64,000 nt of DNA from Rhodanobacter sp. B05 (GTDB lineage: Bacteria; Pseudomonadota; Gammaproteobacteria; Xanthomonadales; Rhodanobacteraceae): the NCBI RefSeq assembly GCF_002001085.1, contig NZ_MUNU01000006.1, positions 59,227 to 123,226 of the forward strand, read 5' to 3'. Each line of letters opens with the position of its first letter. Position 1 is the first letter of the stretch. Under the pieces are notes generated by a model that did no database searches, was not told the origin of the DNA, and saw only the letters and a program-made list of their open reading frames with translations. A program made the translations under genes and the position numbers. Below are positions 1-11,188 of the stretch, in pieces.

Positions 1-27
1 TGCGCCATCCATTGCCGAGGTTTCCCC

Positions 28-1437
28 ATGACTGCCCAGAAAGTGCTCGACCTGATCCAGGAACACGAGGTCGAGTTCGTCGACTTCCGTTTCGCCGACA
101 TGCTCGGCGTGCATCACCACGTCACCTTCCCGGCCCACGCGATCGACGAGTCGACGTTCGAGGACGGCAAGATGTTCGACGGTTCCTCGATCACCGGCTG
201 GAAGGGCATCAACGAATCCGACATGGTGCTGCTGCCCGATCCGGACACCGCGCACCTCGACCCGTTCAGCTCGCACGTGCAGCTGATCCTGCATTGCGAC
301 GTGCTGGAACCGAGCACCATGCAGGCCTACGGCCGCGACCCGCGCTCGATCGCCAAGCGCGGCGAAGCGTACCTGAAATCCACCGGCATCGCCGACACCG
401 CGTTCTTCGGTCCGGAGCCGGAATTCTTCATCTTCGATTCGGTGCGTTGGCAGAACGACCCGGGCCGCGTGTTCTACGAGATCGGTTCCGAGGAAGCGGC
501 GTGGTCGTCGCGCTACAAGTACGACGGCAGCAACAGCGGCCACCGCCCGGGCGTGAAGGGCGGCTACTTCCCGGTCAGCCCGGTCGATTCGCTGGGCGAC
601 CTGCGCGCGGACATGTGCAAGGTGCTGGAGTCGCTGGGCCAGACCGTCGAAGTGCATCACCACGAAGTGGCGAACGCCGGCCAGTGCGAGATCGGCGTGA
701 AGTTCAACACGCTGGTGAAGAAGGCCGACGAACTGTTGACGATGAAGTACGTCATCAAGAACGTGGCGCACCAGAACGGCAAGACCGCCACCTTCATGCC
801 CAAGCCGCTGGTCGGTGACAACGGTAGCGGCATGCACGTGCACCAGTCGCTGGCGAAGAACGGCGAGAACCTGTTCGCCGGCGACCTGTACGGCGGCCTG
901 AGCCAGACCGCGCTGTGGTACATCGGCGGCATCTTCAAGCATGCCCGCGCGATCAACGCGTTCGCCAACTCCACCACCAACAGCTACAAGCGCCTGGTGC
1001 CGGGCTTCGAGGCGCCGGTGATGCTGGCGTACTCCGCGCGGAATCGTTCCGCGAGCTGCCGCATCCCGTACGTGGCCAGCCCCAAGGGCCGCCGCATCGA
1101 GGTGCGCTTTCCCGACCCGATGAACTCCGGCTACCTGGTGTTCACCGCGCTGATGATGGCCGGCCTCGACGGCATCTTGAACAAGATCGACCCGGGCGCG
1201 CCGGCCGACAAGGACCTGTACGACCTGCCGCCGGAAGAGGAGAAGAACATCCCGCAAGTCTGCTCCAGCCTCGACGCCGCGCTGGAAGCGCTGGACAAGG
1301 ACCGCGAGTTCCTGAAAGCCGGCGGCGTGTTCACCGACGACTTCATCGATGCCTACATCGAAGTGAAGATGAAGGAAGTCACCAGGTACCGCGCCAGCAC
1401 GCATCCGCTGGAATTCCAGATGTACTACTCGCTCTGA
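28..1437 (+). CDS. glnA: Glutamine synthetase type I
   Basis: Makes glutamine from glutamate, ammonia and ATP in the cytosol; central to nitrogen assimilation. The 469-residue length is normal for the dodecameric bacterial GSI-beta type. Visible signatures are the beta-grasp N-terminus with FDGSSI, the catalytic-domain string [25 protein letters not shown], and the adenylylation loop DLYDLPPEE with Tyr398 as the likely AMP acceptor, which implies GlnE control of activity. The ATG follows a weak GAGG. The gene's promoter lies mostly outside the window. A strong hairpin terminator follows directly. The nitrogen regulators ntrB-ntrC lie about 7 kb downstream on the same strand, separated by a sulfate-uptake cluster; no glnK or amtB gene lies between. 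Identification is firm. Confidence 0.98.
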   Translation: MTAQKVLDLIQEHEVEFVDFRFADMLGVHHHVTFPAHAIDESTFEDGKMFDGSSITGWKGINESDMVLLPDPDTAHLDPFSSHVQLILHCDVLEPSTMQAYGRDPRSIAKRGEAYLKSTGIADTAFFGPEPEFFIFDSVRWQNDPGRVFYEIGSEEAAWSSRYKYDGSNSGHRPGVKGGYFPVSPVDSLGDLRADMCKVLESLGQTVEVHHHEVANAGQCEIGVKFNTLVKKADELLTMKYVIKNVAHQNGKTATFMPKPLVGDNGSGMHVHQSLAKNGENLFAGDLYGGLSQTALWYIGGIFKHARAINAFANSTTNSYKRLVPGFEAPVMLAYSARNRSASCRIPYVASPKGRRIEVRFPDPMNSGYLVFTALMMAGLDGILNKIDPGAPADKDLYDLPPEEEKNIPQVCSSLDAALEALDKDREFLKAGGVFTDDFIDAYIEVKMKEVTRYRASTHPLEFQMYYSL

Positions 1438-1460
1438 CCGCGACGAGGGTGCAGGCTTGA

Positions 1461-1493
1461 AGAGCACGGGCGCATCGGCGCCCGTGCTCTTTT
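1461..1493 (+). terminator. Rho-independent terminator of glnA
   Basis: A perfect 13-bp stem (1461-1473 with 1478-1490) with a four-base ATCG loop is followed by a short T run (TTT). It lies 23 bases after the glnA stop and before the convergent porin gene. Confidence 0.88.
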
Positions 1494-1592
1494 CTGCCCC
1501 TGCAGGCGCCCTGCAACCGGGCCCGACGATCAGTTGCGGATCGCATGATCGAACTGACGGGTCCGTGATCTACCAGGCTGATCCAGCTCTGA

Positions 1593-2783
1593 CTAGAACT
1601 GGATTTGCGCCCTGACCTCCACCACCTTGGGGTCGACTGACAAACCACGTCGGTCGCTCTGGACGTGCACGTAGTTGACCTGAAGTTTCAGGTAGCGGTT
1701 GATGTACCAGTTCGCTCCCAGCGTCCAGTCGCGCTCGCGACCACCCGGTATCGGACTGTCGTCGAGGTCGAGTTCGCTGTAACGGAGCGCGAGCTCCAGT
1801 GCGCCATACGGGCCCTCGGGTTTGATGTTGCCGACGTTGCCGCTGGAGTACGGGCGTGACTCGCCGGTGACGACCCAGCTGGCGAACGCGTAGTAGCCGC
1901 TGGCGTCGTAGTTCGGGCGCGCTCCGTCCGGCGCGACCACGGCATGCAGGTATTCGCCCTGGATGGACCACGGGCCGCGGATCCACAGGCCTTCGAAGCC
2001 GGTCCGATCGATATGGTCGGTTGGGGCGAGATTCCCCGAGTCCACCAGCCTCGCCGCCAGTCCGGCCTCGGGGTTCGCGCGCAGCCGCGCGCTCGGTGGC
2101 GTGTAGATGCCGCGTCCGTCGGTGGTGCCGTCGGGCGATTCTTCCGAGGCGGAAACGCCCAGGTGGATCACGTCGCCGGGCTGATTGTGCGGCACCCACG
2201 CGAAGCGGGCGGCCAGCATGCGGCCGTCGCTGCCGCCATTGAGGTCACCGCCGGCGTAGTAGCCCGCGTTGACGAGGTAGTGCGGACGCTCCCATGCCCA
2301 GTCCACGCCGAGACGCCGGTTGGCGTAGATCGCCTGAGTCGGCAACGCGGACTCGAGGAAGGTGGTGGCACCGGTGCTGGTGTTGCCCTCGAAGCCCACC
2401 GGTGTCTTGCTGAATCCGATCCGGAAAGCGCCGACGTCCTTGCCCAGGAGCGCCTTGCTCTGCACGCGCAGGTAGGTGTCCAGCCATGTCCTGGCCTGGA
2501 AGTCGTAGCCCACGGTGGCGTCGTAGACGCCTTTCTTCTTCACGTAGAAGCCGAACTCCTTGCGCCGGTTGGTCTGTGCATCGGCAAGCCGGCCCTCGTC
2601 GTTCGAGAACCGGTCGACGTCATACTGATACTTGAGCACCAGGCCCAGGTCGGTTCCGTCGTCGAACACGTAATGTGTGGGCCAGTTGTCGACGAAATTG
2701 TACGTGTCGGACCTGCTTTCGCCTGCGCTTGCCATGGTCGGGATCGCCACCAGCAAGGCGGCCATCAGCGTCGTCTTCTTCAT
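1593..2783 (-). CDS. OprP/OprO-family outer-membrane porin of the sulfate cluster
   Basis: A 396-residue beta-barrel porin of the phosphate-selective OprP/OprO family. It opens with a signal peptide (MKKTTLMAALLVAIPTMASA) and the mature chain has alternating short aromatic strands, ending in ...VRAQIQF with the C-terminal Phe typical of outer-membrane proteins. It is the last gene of the minus-strand sulfate cluster, 126 bases downstream of cysA, so an inferred role is to bring sulfate or organosulfur anions through the outer membrane for the Sbp-CysTWA importer. Family members are often called phosphate porins, but here neighbourhood argues for sulfate. A Shine-Dalgarno-like AAGGGAAAA precedes the ATG. 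The ion specificity cannot be read from the sequence. Confidence 0.8.
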   Translation of the reverse strand: MKKTTLMAALLVAIPTMASAGESRSDTYNFVDNWPTHYVFDDGTDLGLVLKYQYDVDRFSNDEGRLADAQTNRRKEFGFYVKKKGVYDATVGYDFQARTWLDTYLRVQSKALLGKDVGAFRIGFSKTPVGFEGNTSTGATTFLESALPTQAIYANRRLGVDWAWERPHYLVNAGYYAGGDLNGGSDGRMLAARFAWVPHNQPGDVIHLGVSASEESPDGTTDGRGIYTPPSARLRANPEAGLAARLVDSGNLAPTDHIDRTGFEGLWIRGPWSIQGEYLHAVVAPDGARPNYDASGYYAFASWVVTGESRPYSSGNVGNIKPEGPYGALELALRYSELDLDDSPIPGGRERDWTLGANWYINRYLKLQVNYVHVQSDRRGLSVDPKVVEVRAQIQF

Positions 2784-2909
2784 GGGTGTTTTCCCTTTTC
2801 ATGGTGCACCTGCGTTGCCGTCGGAGATGACCGGGGCGGCGCAGGCGCAGACCGCCCCGACGCGGTCGGCCGACAGGCCAACCACGGGAGAGAAAGGAAG
2901 GAACTCCGG

Positions 2910-4028
2910 TTACCGCCGGTCGGGTGGGCGCCAGGTCCAGCGATCGCGGATCACGGCGCGGTTGCCGTGGTCGTCATCGAATGGAAACGCGACGAGCCGG
3001 TTTGGCGCGACGCGCAGCACGGCACCCGGTTGCAGTCCCAGGCGACCGAGATCCTCGCTCGCGACATCGGCCTCCAACGCCAGGTCGATGTCGCCGACGT
3101 ACAGGTCCAGGTGCGCCACGCTGCCGGCCAGATACACGTGCCGCAGACGCGCCTCCCACGCAGGCTGGCCATCGGGTACCGACAAGGTGAGGTGCTCCGG
3201 GCGTACATAGGCGACACCATGGCGATAACGCCCGTCCCACGGGTCAGTCATGAGCGGCCAGGCACCGGCGCCCCATCCCTGCGCATGGCGGGCCAGCGGG
3301 ATCCGGTTGGTGCGGCCGATGAACTCGCACACAAACGGTGTGGCCGGATCCTGATAGACGGCCTGCGGCGTGCCGACCTGCTCGATGCGGCCGCGGTTCA
3401 TGACGGCGATGCGGTCGGCGAGCTCCAGCGCCTCCTCTTGGTCGTGGGTCACGAACACGGTGGTGAGCTGCAGTTCCTCGTGCAGTTCGCGCAGCCAGCG
3501 GCGCAGGGTGATACGTACCTGCGCATCCAGTGCGCCGAACGGCTCGTCCAGCAGCAGCAACTCCGGTTCGACCGCCAGGGCTCGCGCGAGGGCGACGCGC
3601 TGACGCTGGCCGCCGGAGAGCTGGCTGGGATAGCGATCACCCAGTTCTTCCAGTTGCACGCGCTTCAACAGACGCTCCACCTGCTCGCGGATCTGCGCGC
3701 GCGACGGGCGGCGGCGGCGCGGCCGCACGCGCAGTCCGAACGCCACGTTCTCGCGAACCGTCAGATGACGGAACAAGGCGTAATGCTGGAACACCAGTCC
3801 GACATTGCGCTCGCGTGCGCTGGCGGCGAGGAAGTCCTGATCCCCCTGCATGACGACTCCCCCGTCCGGGTAGTCCAGTCCGGCGAGGATGCGCAGCAAG
3901 GTGGTCTTGCCCGATCCGGACGGTCCGAGCAATGCAAGGAACTCGCCCGGCGCCATCTGCAGGCTGACGTCGTCCAGTGCGGCGAAGTCGGCAAAGCGGC
4001 GGGTGAGCCGGTCAAGTACTAGCGTCAT
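2910..4028 (-). CDS. cysA: Sulfate/thiosulfate ABC transporter ATP-binding protein
   Basis: Energises sulfate/thiosulfate import at the inner membrane together with CysT, CysW and Sbp. The 372-residue protein shows Walker [13 protein letters not shown], the ABC signature [15 protein letters not shown], Walker [13 protein letters not shown] and the switch His in [10 protein letters not shown], followed by a C-terminal TOBE-like domain with the usual FIGRTN transition. I choose the ATG at 4028 ([12 protein letters not shown]) because it aligns with the family N-terminus and lies 7 bases after the cysW stop; a start nine codons upstream would overlap cysW. It sits in the operon sbp-cysT-cysW-cysA-porin. 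Expression is presumably induced by sulfur limitation, but no binding site was recognised. Confidence 0.96.
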   Translation of the reverse strand: MTLVLDRLTRRFADFAALDDVSLQMAPGEFLALLGPSGSGKTTLLRILAGLDYPDGGVVMQGDQDFLAASARERNVGLVFQHYALFRHLTVRENVAFGLRVRPRRRRPSRAQIREQVERLLKRVQLEELGDRYPSQLSGGQRQRVALARALAVEPELLLLDEPFGALDAQVRITLRRWLRELHEELQLTTVFVTHDQEEALELADRIAVMNRGRIEQVGTPQAVYQDPATPFVCEFIGRTNRIPLARHAQGWGAGAWPLMTDPWDGRYRHGVAYVRPEHLTLSVPDGQPAWEARLRHVYLAGSVAHLDLYVGDIDLALEADVASEDLGRLGLQPGAVLRVAPNRLVAFPFDDDHGNRAVIRDRWTWRPPDRR

Positions 4029-4035
4029 GGGGATC

Positions 4036-4899
4036 TCAGTGGCCGCCGGGCGCATGCGCAGCGATCTCGTCGCTGTAGCGCCATTCGAGGAAGGTCTTCA
4101 CTGCCAGGGTGAGGAGGGCCAGCAAGGCCAGCAGCGAGGCGATGGCAAACGCACCGACGTAGTCGTACTCGTTGTAGCGCATCTCCACTTCCAGCGGCAT
4201 GGTGGTGGTCAGCCCGCGGATGTGACCGGACACGACGGATACCGCGCCGAACTCGCCCATCGCGCGGGCATTGCACAGCAGCACGCCGTACAGCAGCGCC
4301 CAACGGATGTTCGGCAGCGTCACGCGCAAGAACATCTGCCAGCCATTGGCACCGAGGACACGCGCGGCTTCCTCCTCTTCGCTGCCTTGCGCCTGCATCA
4401 GCGGAATCAGCTCACGCGCGACGAAGGGCAGGGTGATGAAGATCGTCGCCAGAACCAGACCCGGCACGGCGAAGATGATCTTCACTCCATGCGCGGCCAG
4501 CCACGGGCCAAACCAGCCCTGCGCGCCGAACAGCAGCACGTAGACGAGACCCGAGATCACCGGCGATACCGAGAATGGCAGGTCGATCAGTGCACCGAGC
4601 GCGGCCTTGCCACGGAACTCGAAGCGCGTCATCGCCCATGCAGCCGCGATGCCGAAGACCAGGTTGAGCGGCACGGCGATGGCCGCCACCAGCAGGGTCA
4701 GCCGGATCGCGGCCAGCGCCTCGGGCTGGTGCAGGCTCACCAGGTAGGCGTGTACGCCCTGGCGGAAGGCTTCCACGAACACCGAGGCCAGCGGCAGCAG
4801 CAGGAACACGCCCAGAAACACGCTGGCCAGCACGATGATCACGGCATGGCCGAGCCGCCTTCCCGGGCTGGCATCGCGCGACGTTCGGACGGCGCTCAC
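4036..4899 (-). CDS. cysW: Sulfate ABC transporter permease CysW
   Basis: Inner-membrane permease of the sulfate/thiosulfate importer, 287 residues with about six hydrophobic segments. The cytoplasmic coupling loop [24 protein letters not shown] is the EAA motif that docks on CysA. The ending [11 protein letters not shown] is polar and cytoplasmic. The start ATG overlaps the cysT stop by 4 bases, which indicates translational coupling, and cysA follows after 7 bases. Together with CysT it forms the transmembrane heterodimer. Identification rests on family hallmarks and operon position and is firm. Confidence 0.95.
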   Translation of the reverse strand: MSAVRTSRDASPGRRLGHAVIIVLASVFLGVFLLLPLASVFVEAFRQGVHAYLVSLHQPEALAAIRLTLLVAAIAVPLNLVFGIAAAWAMTRFEFRGKAALGALIDLPFSVSPVISGLVYVLLFGAQGWFGPWLAAHGVKIIFAVPGLVLATIFITLPFVARELIPLMQAQGSEEEEAARVLGANGWQMFLRVTLPNIRWALLYGVLLCNARAMGEFGAVSVVSGHIRGLTTTMPLEVEMRYNEYDYVGAFAIASLLALLALLTLAVKTFLEWRYSDEIAAHAPGGH

Positions 4900-5720
4900 G
4901 CGGCGCGCTCCGCCCAGCGTCGGCTCCAGCGCTGCAGGACAGCGATCAGCAGCAGCAGGATGAACGAGAAGGCGAGCATGACCACGCCCAGCGCGGCGGC
5001 GCCGGCATAGTTGAACTCCTCCAGCTTCTGCACGATCAGCAAGGGCGCAATTTCCGAGCGCATGGGAATGTTGCCGGCGATGAAAATGACCGAACCGTAT
5101 TCACCTACCGCGCGCGCCAGTGCCAGCGCGAAGCCGGTGAGCAGGGTCGGCACCAGCAGCGGCAGGATCACCCGAAGGAAGGTCTGCCGGCGCGTCGCAC
5201 CCAGGCTTTCGGCGGCTTCCTCCACGTCGCGTTCCAGCGATTGCAGCACCGGCTGCAGAGTGCGCACCACGAACGGGAAGCCGACGAAGACCATCGCCAG
5301 CAGTACGCCCAGCGGCGCGTAGGCCACCTGGATGCCCATCGGCACCACCCAGCGGCCGAGCCAGCCGTTCGGGGCGTAGAGCGCGGTCAGCGCGATGCCG
5401 GCCACGGCGGTCGGCAGCGCGAACGGCAGGTCGATCAATGCGTCGAGCAGACGACGCCCGGGGAAGCGATAGCGTACGAGGGCCCAGGCCACCAGCAGGC
5501 CGATGAAGACATTGAGCAGTGCGGCCAGCAGCGCGCCACCGAAGCTCAGCTTCAACGCCGCCAGCGTGCGCGGCGACTCCAGCAGGCGGAACAGGCCGTG
5601 AAGCCCGATCCCGCTGGCCTTCCATGCCAACGCCGCCAGCGGCAGCAGGACGATCAGCCCCAGGTACGCGAGCGCGTAGCCGAGGCTGATGCCGAACCCG
5701 GGCAGGACCCGTTTGCGCAC
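4896..5720 (-). CDS. cysT: Sulfate ABC transporter permease CysT (CysU)
   Basis: Inner-membrane permease that pairs with CysW for sulfate import. The reading frame is open further upstream, but the family start matches VRKRVLPGFGISLGYALAYLG, so I place a GTG start at 5720, two bases after the sbp stop; this gives 274 residues. About six membrane segments are visible, plus the EAA loop ESLGATRRQTFLRVILPLL. The gene overlaps cysW by 4 bases. The GTG start is an inference from alignment with known CysT N-termini and from spacing. Confidence 0.94.
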   Translation of the reverse strand: MRKRVLPGFGISLGYALAYLGLIVLLPLAALAWKASGIGLHGLFRLLESPRTLAALKLSFGGALLAALLNVFIGLLVAWALVRYRFPGRRLLDALIDLPFALPTAVAGIALTALYAPNGWLGRWVVPMGIQVAYAPLGVLLAMVFVGFPFVVRTLQPVLQSLERDVEEAAESLGATRRQTFLRVILPLLVPTLLTGFALALARAVGEYGSVIFIAGNIPMRSEIAPLLIVQKLEEFNYAGAAALGVVMLAFSFILLLLIAVLQRWSRRWAERAA

Positions 5721-5722
5721 GC

Positions 5723-6721
5723 TCAGTTGCCCGGTCCGACCTGGTCGAACACGCCGCCATCGGCGAAGAACTTCGCCTGCGTCTGGCGCCACGTACCGAA
5801 CAGCTCCGCCAAGGTGAAGGTGTTCACCTTCGGAAATTGCGCGGCGTATTCGGCGGCGACCGTCGGTGAGCGTGGCCGGTAAAAGTTGCGCGCCTCGATC
5901 TCTTGCGCCTGTGGCGTGTACAGGAACTTCAGATAGGCCTCGGCGATCTGCCGCGTGCCGCGTGCATCCACGTTCTTGTCCACCACGGCGACCGGCGGTT
6001 CGGCCAGGATGCTGATCGAGGGTACGACGATCTCGAACTTGTCCCCGTCCGGCTCGTGCCTGGCCAGCAGTGCTTCATTCTCCCAGGCCAGCAGCACATC
6101 GCCGATGCCACGCTGGGCGAAGGTGTTGGTGGCACCGCGTGCGCCGGTGTCCAGCACGGGCACGTGCTGAAAGAGCGTCTTCACGAACGCTTTCGCCTTG
6201 GCATCATTGCCGCCGGGCTGCTTGAGCGCGTAGCCCCAGGCGGCCAGGAAATTCCAGCGGGCACCGCCCGAGGTCTTCGGATTGGGCGTGATGACCTGGA
6301 CGCCGGGTTTGATCAGGTCGTTCCAGTCGTGGATGCCCTTGGGATTGCCCTTGCGGACCAGGAACACAATGGTCGAGGTGTAGGGCGAGGAGTTGTCGGG
6401 CAGGCGCTGCTGCCAGCTCTTGTCCAGCAGACCGTGATCGGCCACCGCGTCGATGTCGTAGGCCAGGGCCAGCGTAATCACATCGGCCGGCAGGCCGTCG
6501 ACGACGGCACGCGCCTGCTTGCCGGAACCGCCGTGCGACATCTGGATGGTGACGGTGTCGCCATGCTGCGCCTTCCACTGGGCCGCGAAGGCGGTGTTCA
6601 CCGCTCTGTACAGCTCGCGGGTGGGGTCGTAGGACGCGTTGAGCAGCGTAACGTCCCTGGCCATGGCGGAAGCGGCCAGCAGGGTGCCGGTGATGGCAAA
6701 CAGCGTGCTGCGAATCTTCAT
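5723..6721 (-). CDS. sbp: Periplasmic sulfate-binding protein
   Basis: Periplasmic solute-binding protein that hands sulfate (or thiosulfate) to CysTW-CysA. The 332-residue precursor starts with a Sec signal peptide ([21 protein letters not shown]) followed by [16 protein letters not shown], the family's N-terminal signature. The [13 protein letters not shown] and [13 protein letters not shown] strings match the anion-binding loops of the Sbp/CysP family. The ATG at 6721 is preferred over one eight codons upstream because it starts the signal peptide and has GGAG/AGGA upstream. First transport gene of the operon; 119 bases separate it from the upstream flavoprotein gene, room for its own promoter. 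Sbp and CysP are hard to distinguish; the name is assigned at family level. Confidence 0.93.
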   Translation of the reverse strand: MKIRSTLFAITGTLLAASAMARDVTLLNASYDPTRELYRAVNTAFAAQWKAQHGDTVTIQMSHGGSGKQARAVVDGLPADVITLALAYDIDAVADHGLLDKSWQQRLPDNSSPYTSTIVFLVRKGNPKGIHDWNDLIKPGVQVITPNPKTSGGARWNFLAAWGYALKQPGGNDAKAKAFVKTLFQHVPVLDTGARGATNTFAQRGIGDVLLAWENEALLARHEPDGDKFEIVVPSISILAEPPVAVVDKNVDARGTRQIAEAYLKFLYTPQAQEIEARNFYRPRSPTVAAEYAAQFPKVNTFTLAELFGTWRQTQAKFFADGGVFDQVGPGN

Positions 6722-6840
6722 CGTCCTGGTCTCCCGTATCGGCATGAACGGTCAGGCTAGTGGTGCGTCGAGCGTCGTGTGAAATCCCCAGTTGGCATGT
6801 GGATATGCCGGAACGAGTTGTGGTTTGGACGTCCATACAG

Positions 6841-8241
6841 CTATTGCTTCGTGGCGGTTTCTTCGTCTCCCAGGTCATCGGAGGGAGTGAGCGTTTGCGC
6901 CAGCCGGCTGGCGGCAGTGCGGATTTCAGGCATGGCCGTGCACTCCCACAGACTGCCGCGCAGCAGCGAGCCGATGCCGTAGAGCCCCGGTTGTGCGTGG
7001 CCCTCGGCATCCAGCAGTTGCCCGTCCGGCCTGGCTGCGACCCCCAGCTGCAACGGGTCCGGCGTTGCCAGCCCCTCACGCAGGAGCTGGGCCAGCAGGG
7101 GATCGCGCGCATAGGCGACGGCAGTATCCAGGCCCGTGGCCTGGATCACCCGGTCCGCCTCGAACGTGCTGGTCAGCTGGGTCGCCCGGCTGCGCACGGT
7201 GACCGCCAACGGGCCATGCCCATCGACAGCGAGCACGCGGCCCGCTTGGATCTGCAGCCGCTCCGATTCGATGAGCGCCTGCACGGCCTCGAACGATGCC
7301 GGTGCGGTGCGGTGGCGTGAGGCTTCCCAGACCCAGCGCAGATGCCGCAGGAACTGGCGGCGTTGTGCCAGCGTGAGTCCTTGCCACAGCCTGGCATTGA
7401 CCGGCCGCATGCCGTCGATCACGGCGCGCCAGTCCGCGCCCGACGGGTCGGCCAGCGCCTCACGGACCAGGCGCAGCATGGGAGCCACGCCGCTGCATGC
7501 CAGCAGGGCGGCGTTGAGATCGTCCTGGTACGGATAGGGCGCCAGCGGCGCGGCCGGATGGCGGAACGGCAGCAGGCCGTGGCGTGAGACGACAACCAGC
7601 TCGGCCCGCGGCCAGCGCGTGGCCGCGGAGATCAGCGTGTCGACCGCGGTCAGTCCCGTACCGATGACCAACACGCGGCGCGGAGGATGATCGAGTTCGG
7701 TCCGGTTCCACGGATCGAGCTCGTAGGCGCCGCTGGCCAGCGCTTCCACCGAGACGGTCTTCAAGGGCCGTGGTGCCAGTGCGCCGATCGCCAAGACAGC
7801 CGCGTCGACCGCGAGCGTGCCACCTTGCTCCAGGTCGATGCGATAGCCGCCGTCCGCCTCGCGATGGATTGCCGCGGCCTTCGCATGATTCACCTGGAAA
7901 CGGATGCCGTAGGCGTGGGCTTCGCTCATCCGCGCACGCATCTGGGCTTCGATGAATTCGCCGAAGATCCGGCGCGGCAGGAAGTCGGCACCCTGCGCCG
8001 GACCAAGACAGCGGCCCGCGTGTTGCAGGAAGTCGTCCTTCTGGTCGACGAACAACCCCATGCCCGCGGCGCGCACATTCAGGAGGTGCCGGTCGTCGTC
8101 CGTGGCGTAGGCTACGCCACGCCCCGGAGCGACGCATCCGGTGATCCAGTGCACGGTCCCGCGGCGATCCTGTCTTCGCAGCAGTTCACCGAAAATCGCC
8201 GCCCCTGCGGCCCCGCCACCGATGATTGCGATGTCAGCCAT
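6841..8241 (-). CDS. FAD/NAD(P)-binding protein of the sulfate cluster
   Basis: A 466-residue flavoprotein of the FAD-NAD(P)-binding family (PF13454 / COG4529 type). The N-terminus MADIAIIGGGAAGAAIFGELL is a Rossmann dinucleotide fold, and a second glycine motif (VLVIGTGLTAVDTL) lies near residue 170. A late segment has ATGLDTAVAYARDP and a GIGSLLRGSLWECTAMPEIR tail with conserved Cys. The substrate is unknown; it lies directly upstream of sbp in the same orientation, so a role in sulfur or nitrogen oxidation-reduction is plausible but only inferred. The start is set at 8241, where AGGAAC precedes the ATG by 5 bases; longer forms read into non-conserved sequence. Confidence 0.78.
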   Translation of the reverse strand: MADIAIIGGGAAGAAIFGELLRRQDRRGTVHWITGCVAPGRGVAYATDDDRHLLNVRAAGMGLFVDQKDDFLQHAGRCLGPAQGADFLPRRIFGEFIEAQMRARMSEAHAYGIRFQVNHAKAAAIHREADGGYRIDLEQGGTLAVDAAVLAIGALAPRPLKTVSVEALASGAYELDPWNRTELDHPPRRVLVIGTGLTAVDTLISAATRWPRAELVVVSRHGLLPFRHPAAPLAPYPYQDDLNAALLACSGVAPMLRLVREALADPSGADWRAVIDGMRPVNARLWQGLTLAQRRQFLRHLRWVWEASRHRTAPASFEAVQALIESERLQIQAGRVLAVDGHGPLAVTVRSRATQLTSTFEADRVIQATGLDTAVAYARDPLLAQLLREGLATPDPLQLGVAARPDGQLLDAEGHAQPGLYGIGSLLRGSLWECTAMPEIRTAASRLAQTLTPSDDLGDEETATKQ

Positions 8242-8693
8242 GTGAAGTTCCTGCGTTACGGGGACACCTTGCCCGGCGGCCCATCCATGTGATGAGTCGC
8301 CCGCCTCGTCCCTGATTGAAGTCAGTGGTTCGCGAGCTCCAGCGCGGCGCGCCGCGGGGTGCTCTCCCGGCGTCCCCTGGCGTCCTGGTCGCAAGCGCGA
8401 GAGCGCGCCAATGCACCGCTGTAGAAGTGCTGCGCCCGGTTTGCGATCTTCCCGGGACGGTCATCGCTGACGCATCCGGCGGAGACGGTCAATACCCGAT
8501 GAGTCCAGACGGCGCTGCAGCTTTTGATGGCGTCGTACATAAACATCCCCTGAACTCGTGGGTGAGGGGCGAATGAATCACAGCGCTGGTTAAAGAAGCG
8601 CTGTTGCGTTGTTGGTGTCTGGATGCATCTCGACGGGCGCCGGCCCGAGAGGAGCTATTTGCACCAAATCGAGTCATTGCCCATGATGGTGCA
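8242..8693. other. Gene-free stretch between divergent flavoprotein gene and ntrB
   Basis: About 450 bases lie between the divergent starts of the FAD protein and ntrB. I see no convincing gene. It contains an inverted repeat with 7-bp arms (8581-8587 and 8597-8603, CAGCGCT/AGCGCTG) and the inverted repeat abutting ntrB described separately. Promoters for both flanking genes are expected here, but no clear sigma70 or sigma54 element with correct spacing was found. Confidence 0.5.
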
Positions 8694-8694
8694 A
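8659..8694 (+). promoter_or_regulatory. Inverted repeat TTGCACCA/TGGTGCAA overlapping the ntrB start codon
   Basis: Perfect 8-bp arms at 8659-8666 and 8687-8694 separated by 20 bases. The half-sites match the TGCACC/GGTGCA halves of NtrC operators, but the spacing is larger than in a standard NtrC dimer site. The right arm supplies the A of the ntrB ATG, so an RNA hairpin would bury the start codon. It could therefore act as DNA operator or as RNA structure; both are inferences. Confidence 0.5.
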
Positions 8695-9693
8695 TGAGCG
8701 AGCTGACGTGGCGGCAATGGGCGGGGCAGGTGGCGACCGGGATGGCCCTGGTCGATGCCGATCTGCGCGTGCGCTGGCTCAATCCTGCCCTGGCTGAAAC
8801 TCTGGCGCTGGGTGCCCGCAGCGTGGTCGGGCAGCCGTTGGGCGTGTTGCTCGCCGACGTCGATGCGGTGGCGCAGGCCGGGCGTGTGCTGGCGGAGCAG
8901 CGTCCGCTGCAATGGCGCGGGATGGCGCTGAGCACGCCGGGCGACCGCACGATCAATGCCGATATCGCCGTTCAGCCGTTCGACGACGGCCTGCTGCTGG
9001 AGGTGCATGCACTGGCCGAGCCGGTGGCGGCACGCTCGCCACTCTCGGCGACCCTGCGCGGCTTCGCGCACGAGGTGAAGAACCCGCTGGCCGGGTTGCG
9101 CGGCGCGGCCCAGTTGCTGCAGCGACGGGTCGATGGCGAGGATCTGCAGGCGCTGGCCGGGATGATCATCGATGAGGCGGATCGGCTGGGCGCGCTGGCC
9201 AACCGCCTGCTGTTTCACGATGGCGCGGCCCGGCTTGGCCCACTCAATATCCATCACCTGCTCGAACGGCTGGGCGATCTGCTGCAGGCCGAGCCGGCGG
9301 CGCCGCGATTGCGGCACGACTACGACCCCAGTGCGCCGGAGCTGTTCGGCGACGCCGATCGTTTGCAGCAGGTGCTGCTCAATCTCGCGCGCAATGCACT
9401 GGAGGCCGGTGCGAAACAGCTGACCTTCCGGACCCGCGTCGAGCATGGTGTGCGCCTGGGCGAGCGGGTGTTGCGCATGGCGCTGCGCGTGGATGTGATC
9501 GATGACGGCGCGGGCGTGCCCGCGGCCTTGCGCGAGACGCTGTTCGAGCCGCTGGTTTCCGGCCGCGTCGACGGCACCGGCCTCGGCCTGGCGTTGTCGC
9601 GCGAGATCGCGCAGGAACATGGCGGCGACCTGCGCTACACCAGCTATCCGGGCGAGACGGTGTTCTCGCTGTACCTGCCACTGGAGAAAGCGC

Positions 9694-9704
<11 letters not shown>
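8694..9704 (+). CDS. ntrB: Nitrogen-regulation sensor histidine kinase NtrB
   Basis: Phosphorylates or dephosphorylates NtrC according to nitrogen status, under PII control. The 336-residue protein has an N-terminal PAS-like domain (about 1-105), a HisKA segment with phospho-acceptor His126 in GFAHEVKNPLAGLRG, an N-box LLNLARNALEAG and a G-box DGTGLGLALS. No membrane segment is seen, as expected for a cytosolic NtrB. The start is placed at 8694 (MSELTWRQW); no clear ribosome-binding site precedes it, and the start lies inside an inverted repeat. The stop overlaps the ntrC start by 11 bases, so the two are co-translated. Identification is supported by the ntrC partner and linkage to glnA. Confidence 0.93.
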
Positions 9705-11073
<1,369 letters not shown>

Positions 11074-11105
11074 AGGCGTGCCCGGATCCCTTCCGCCTCT
11101 TCGGC

Positions 11106-11188
11106 AGGAGCCCGCTCGCGGGCGATGCTGTTGCTTTGAAGATGCGGTGGAAGATCAGAGCAAGGGCATCGCCTGCAAGCAGGCTCCT
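11106..11188. repeat. Pair of inverted REP-like palindromes
   Basis: Two 23-base palindromic units in opposite orientation, at 11106-11128 (AGGAGCCCGCTCGCGGGCGATGC) read as the reverse complement of the unit at 11166-11188, which differs at three positions. Two of the changes are compensatory, keeping the stem. The pair fills the gap between the convergent ntrC and GH94 genes, typical of a BIME, and may stop transcription from both sides. A third copy lies at 26580-26602. Confidence 0.8.

Noticed and set aside
8322..8546. Possible small minus-strand gene (about 70 codons) in the gap before ntrB
   Set aside because: An AGGGG precedes a start codon, but the product has no family resemblance and the second half is Arg/Ala-rich shadow-like sequence.
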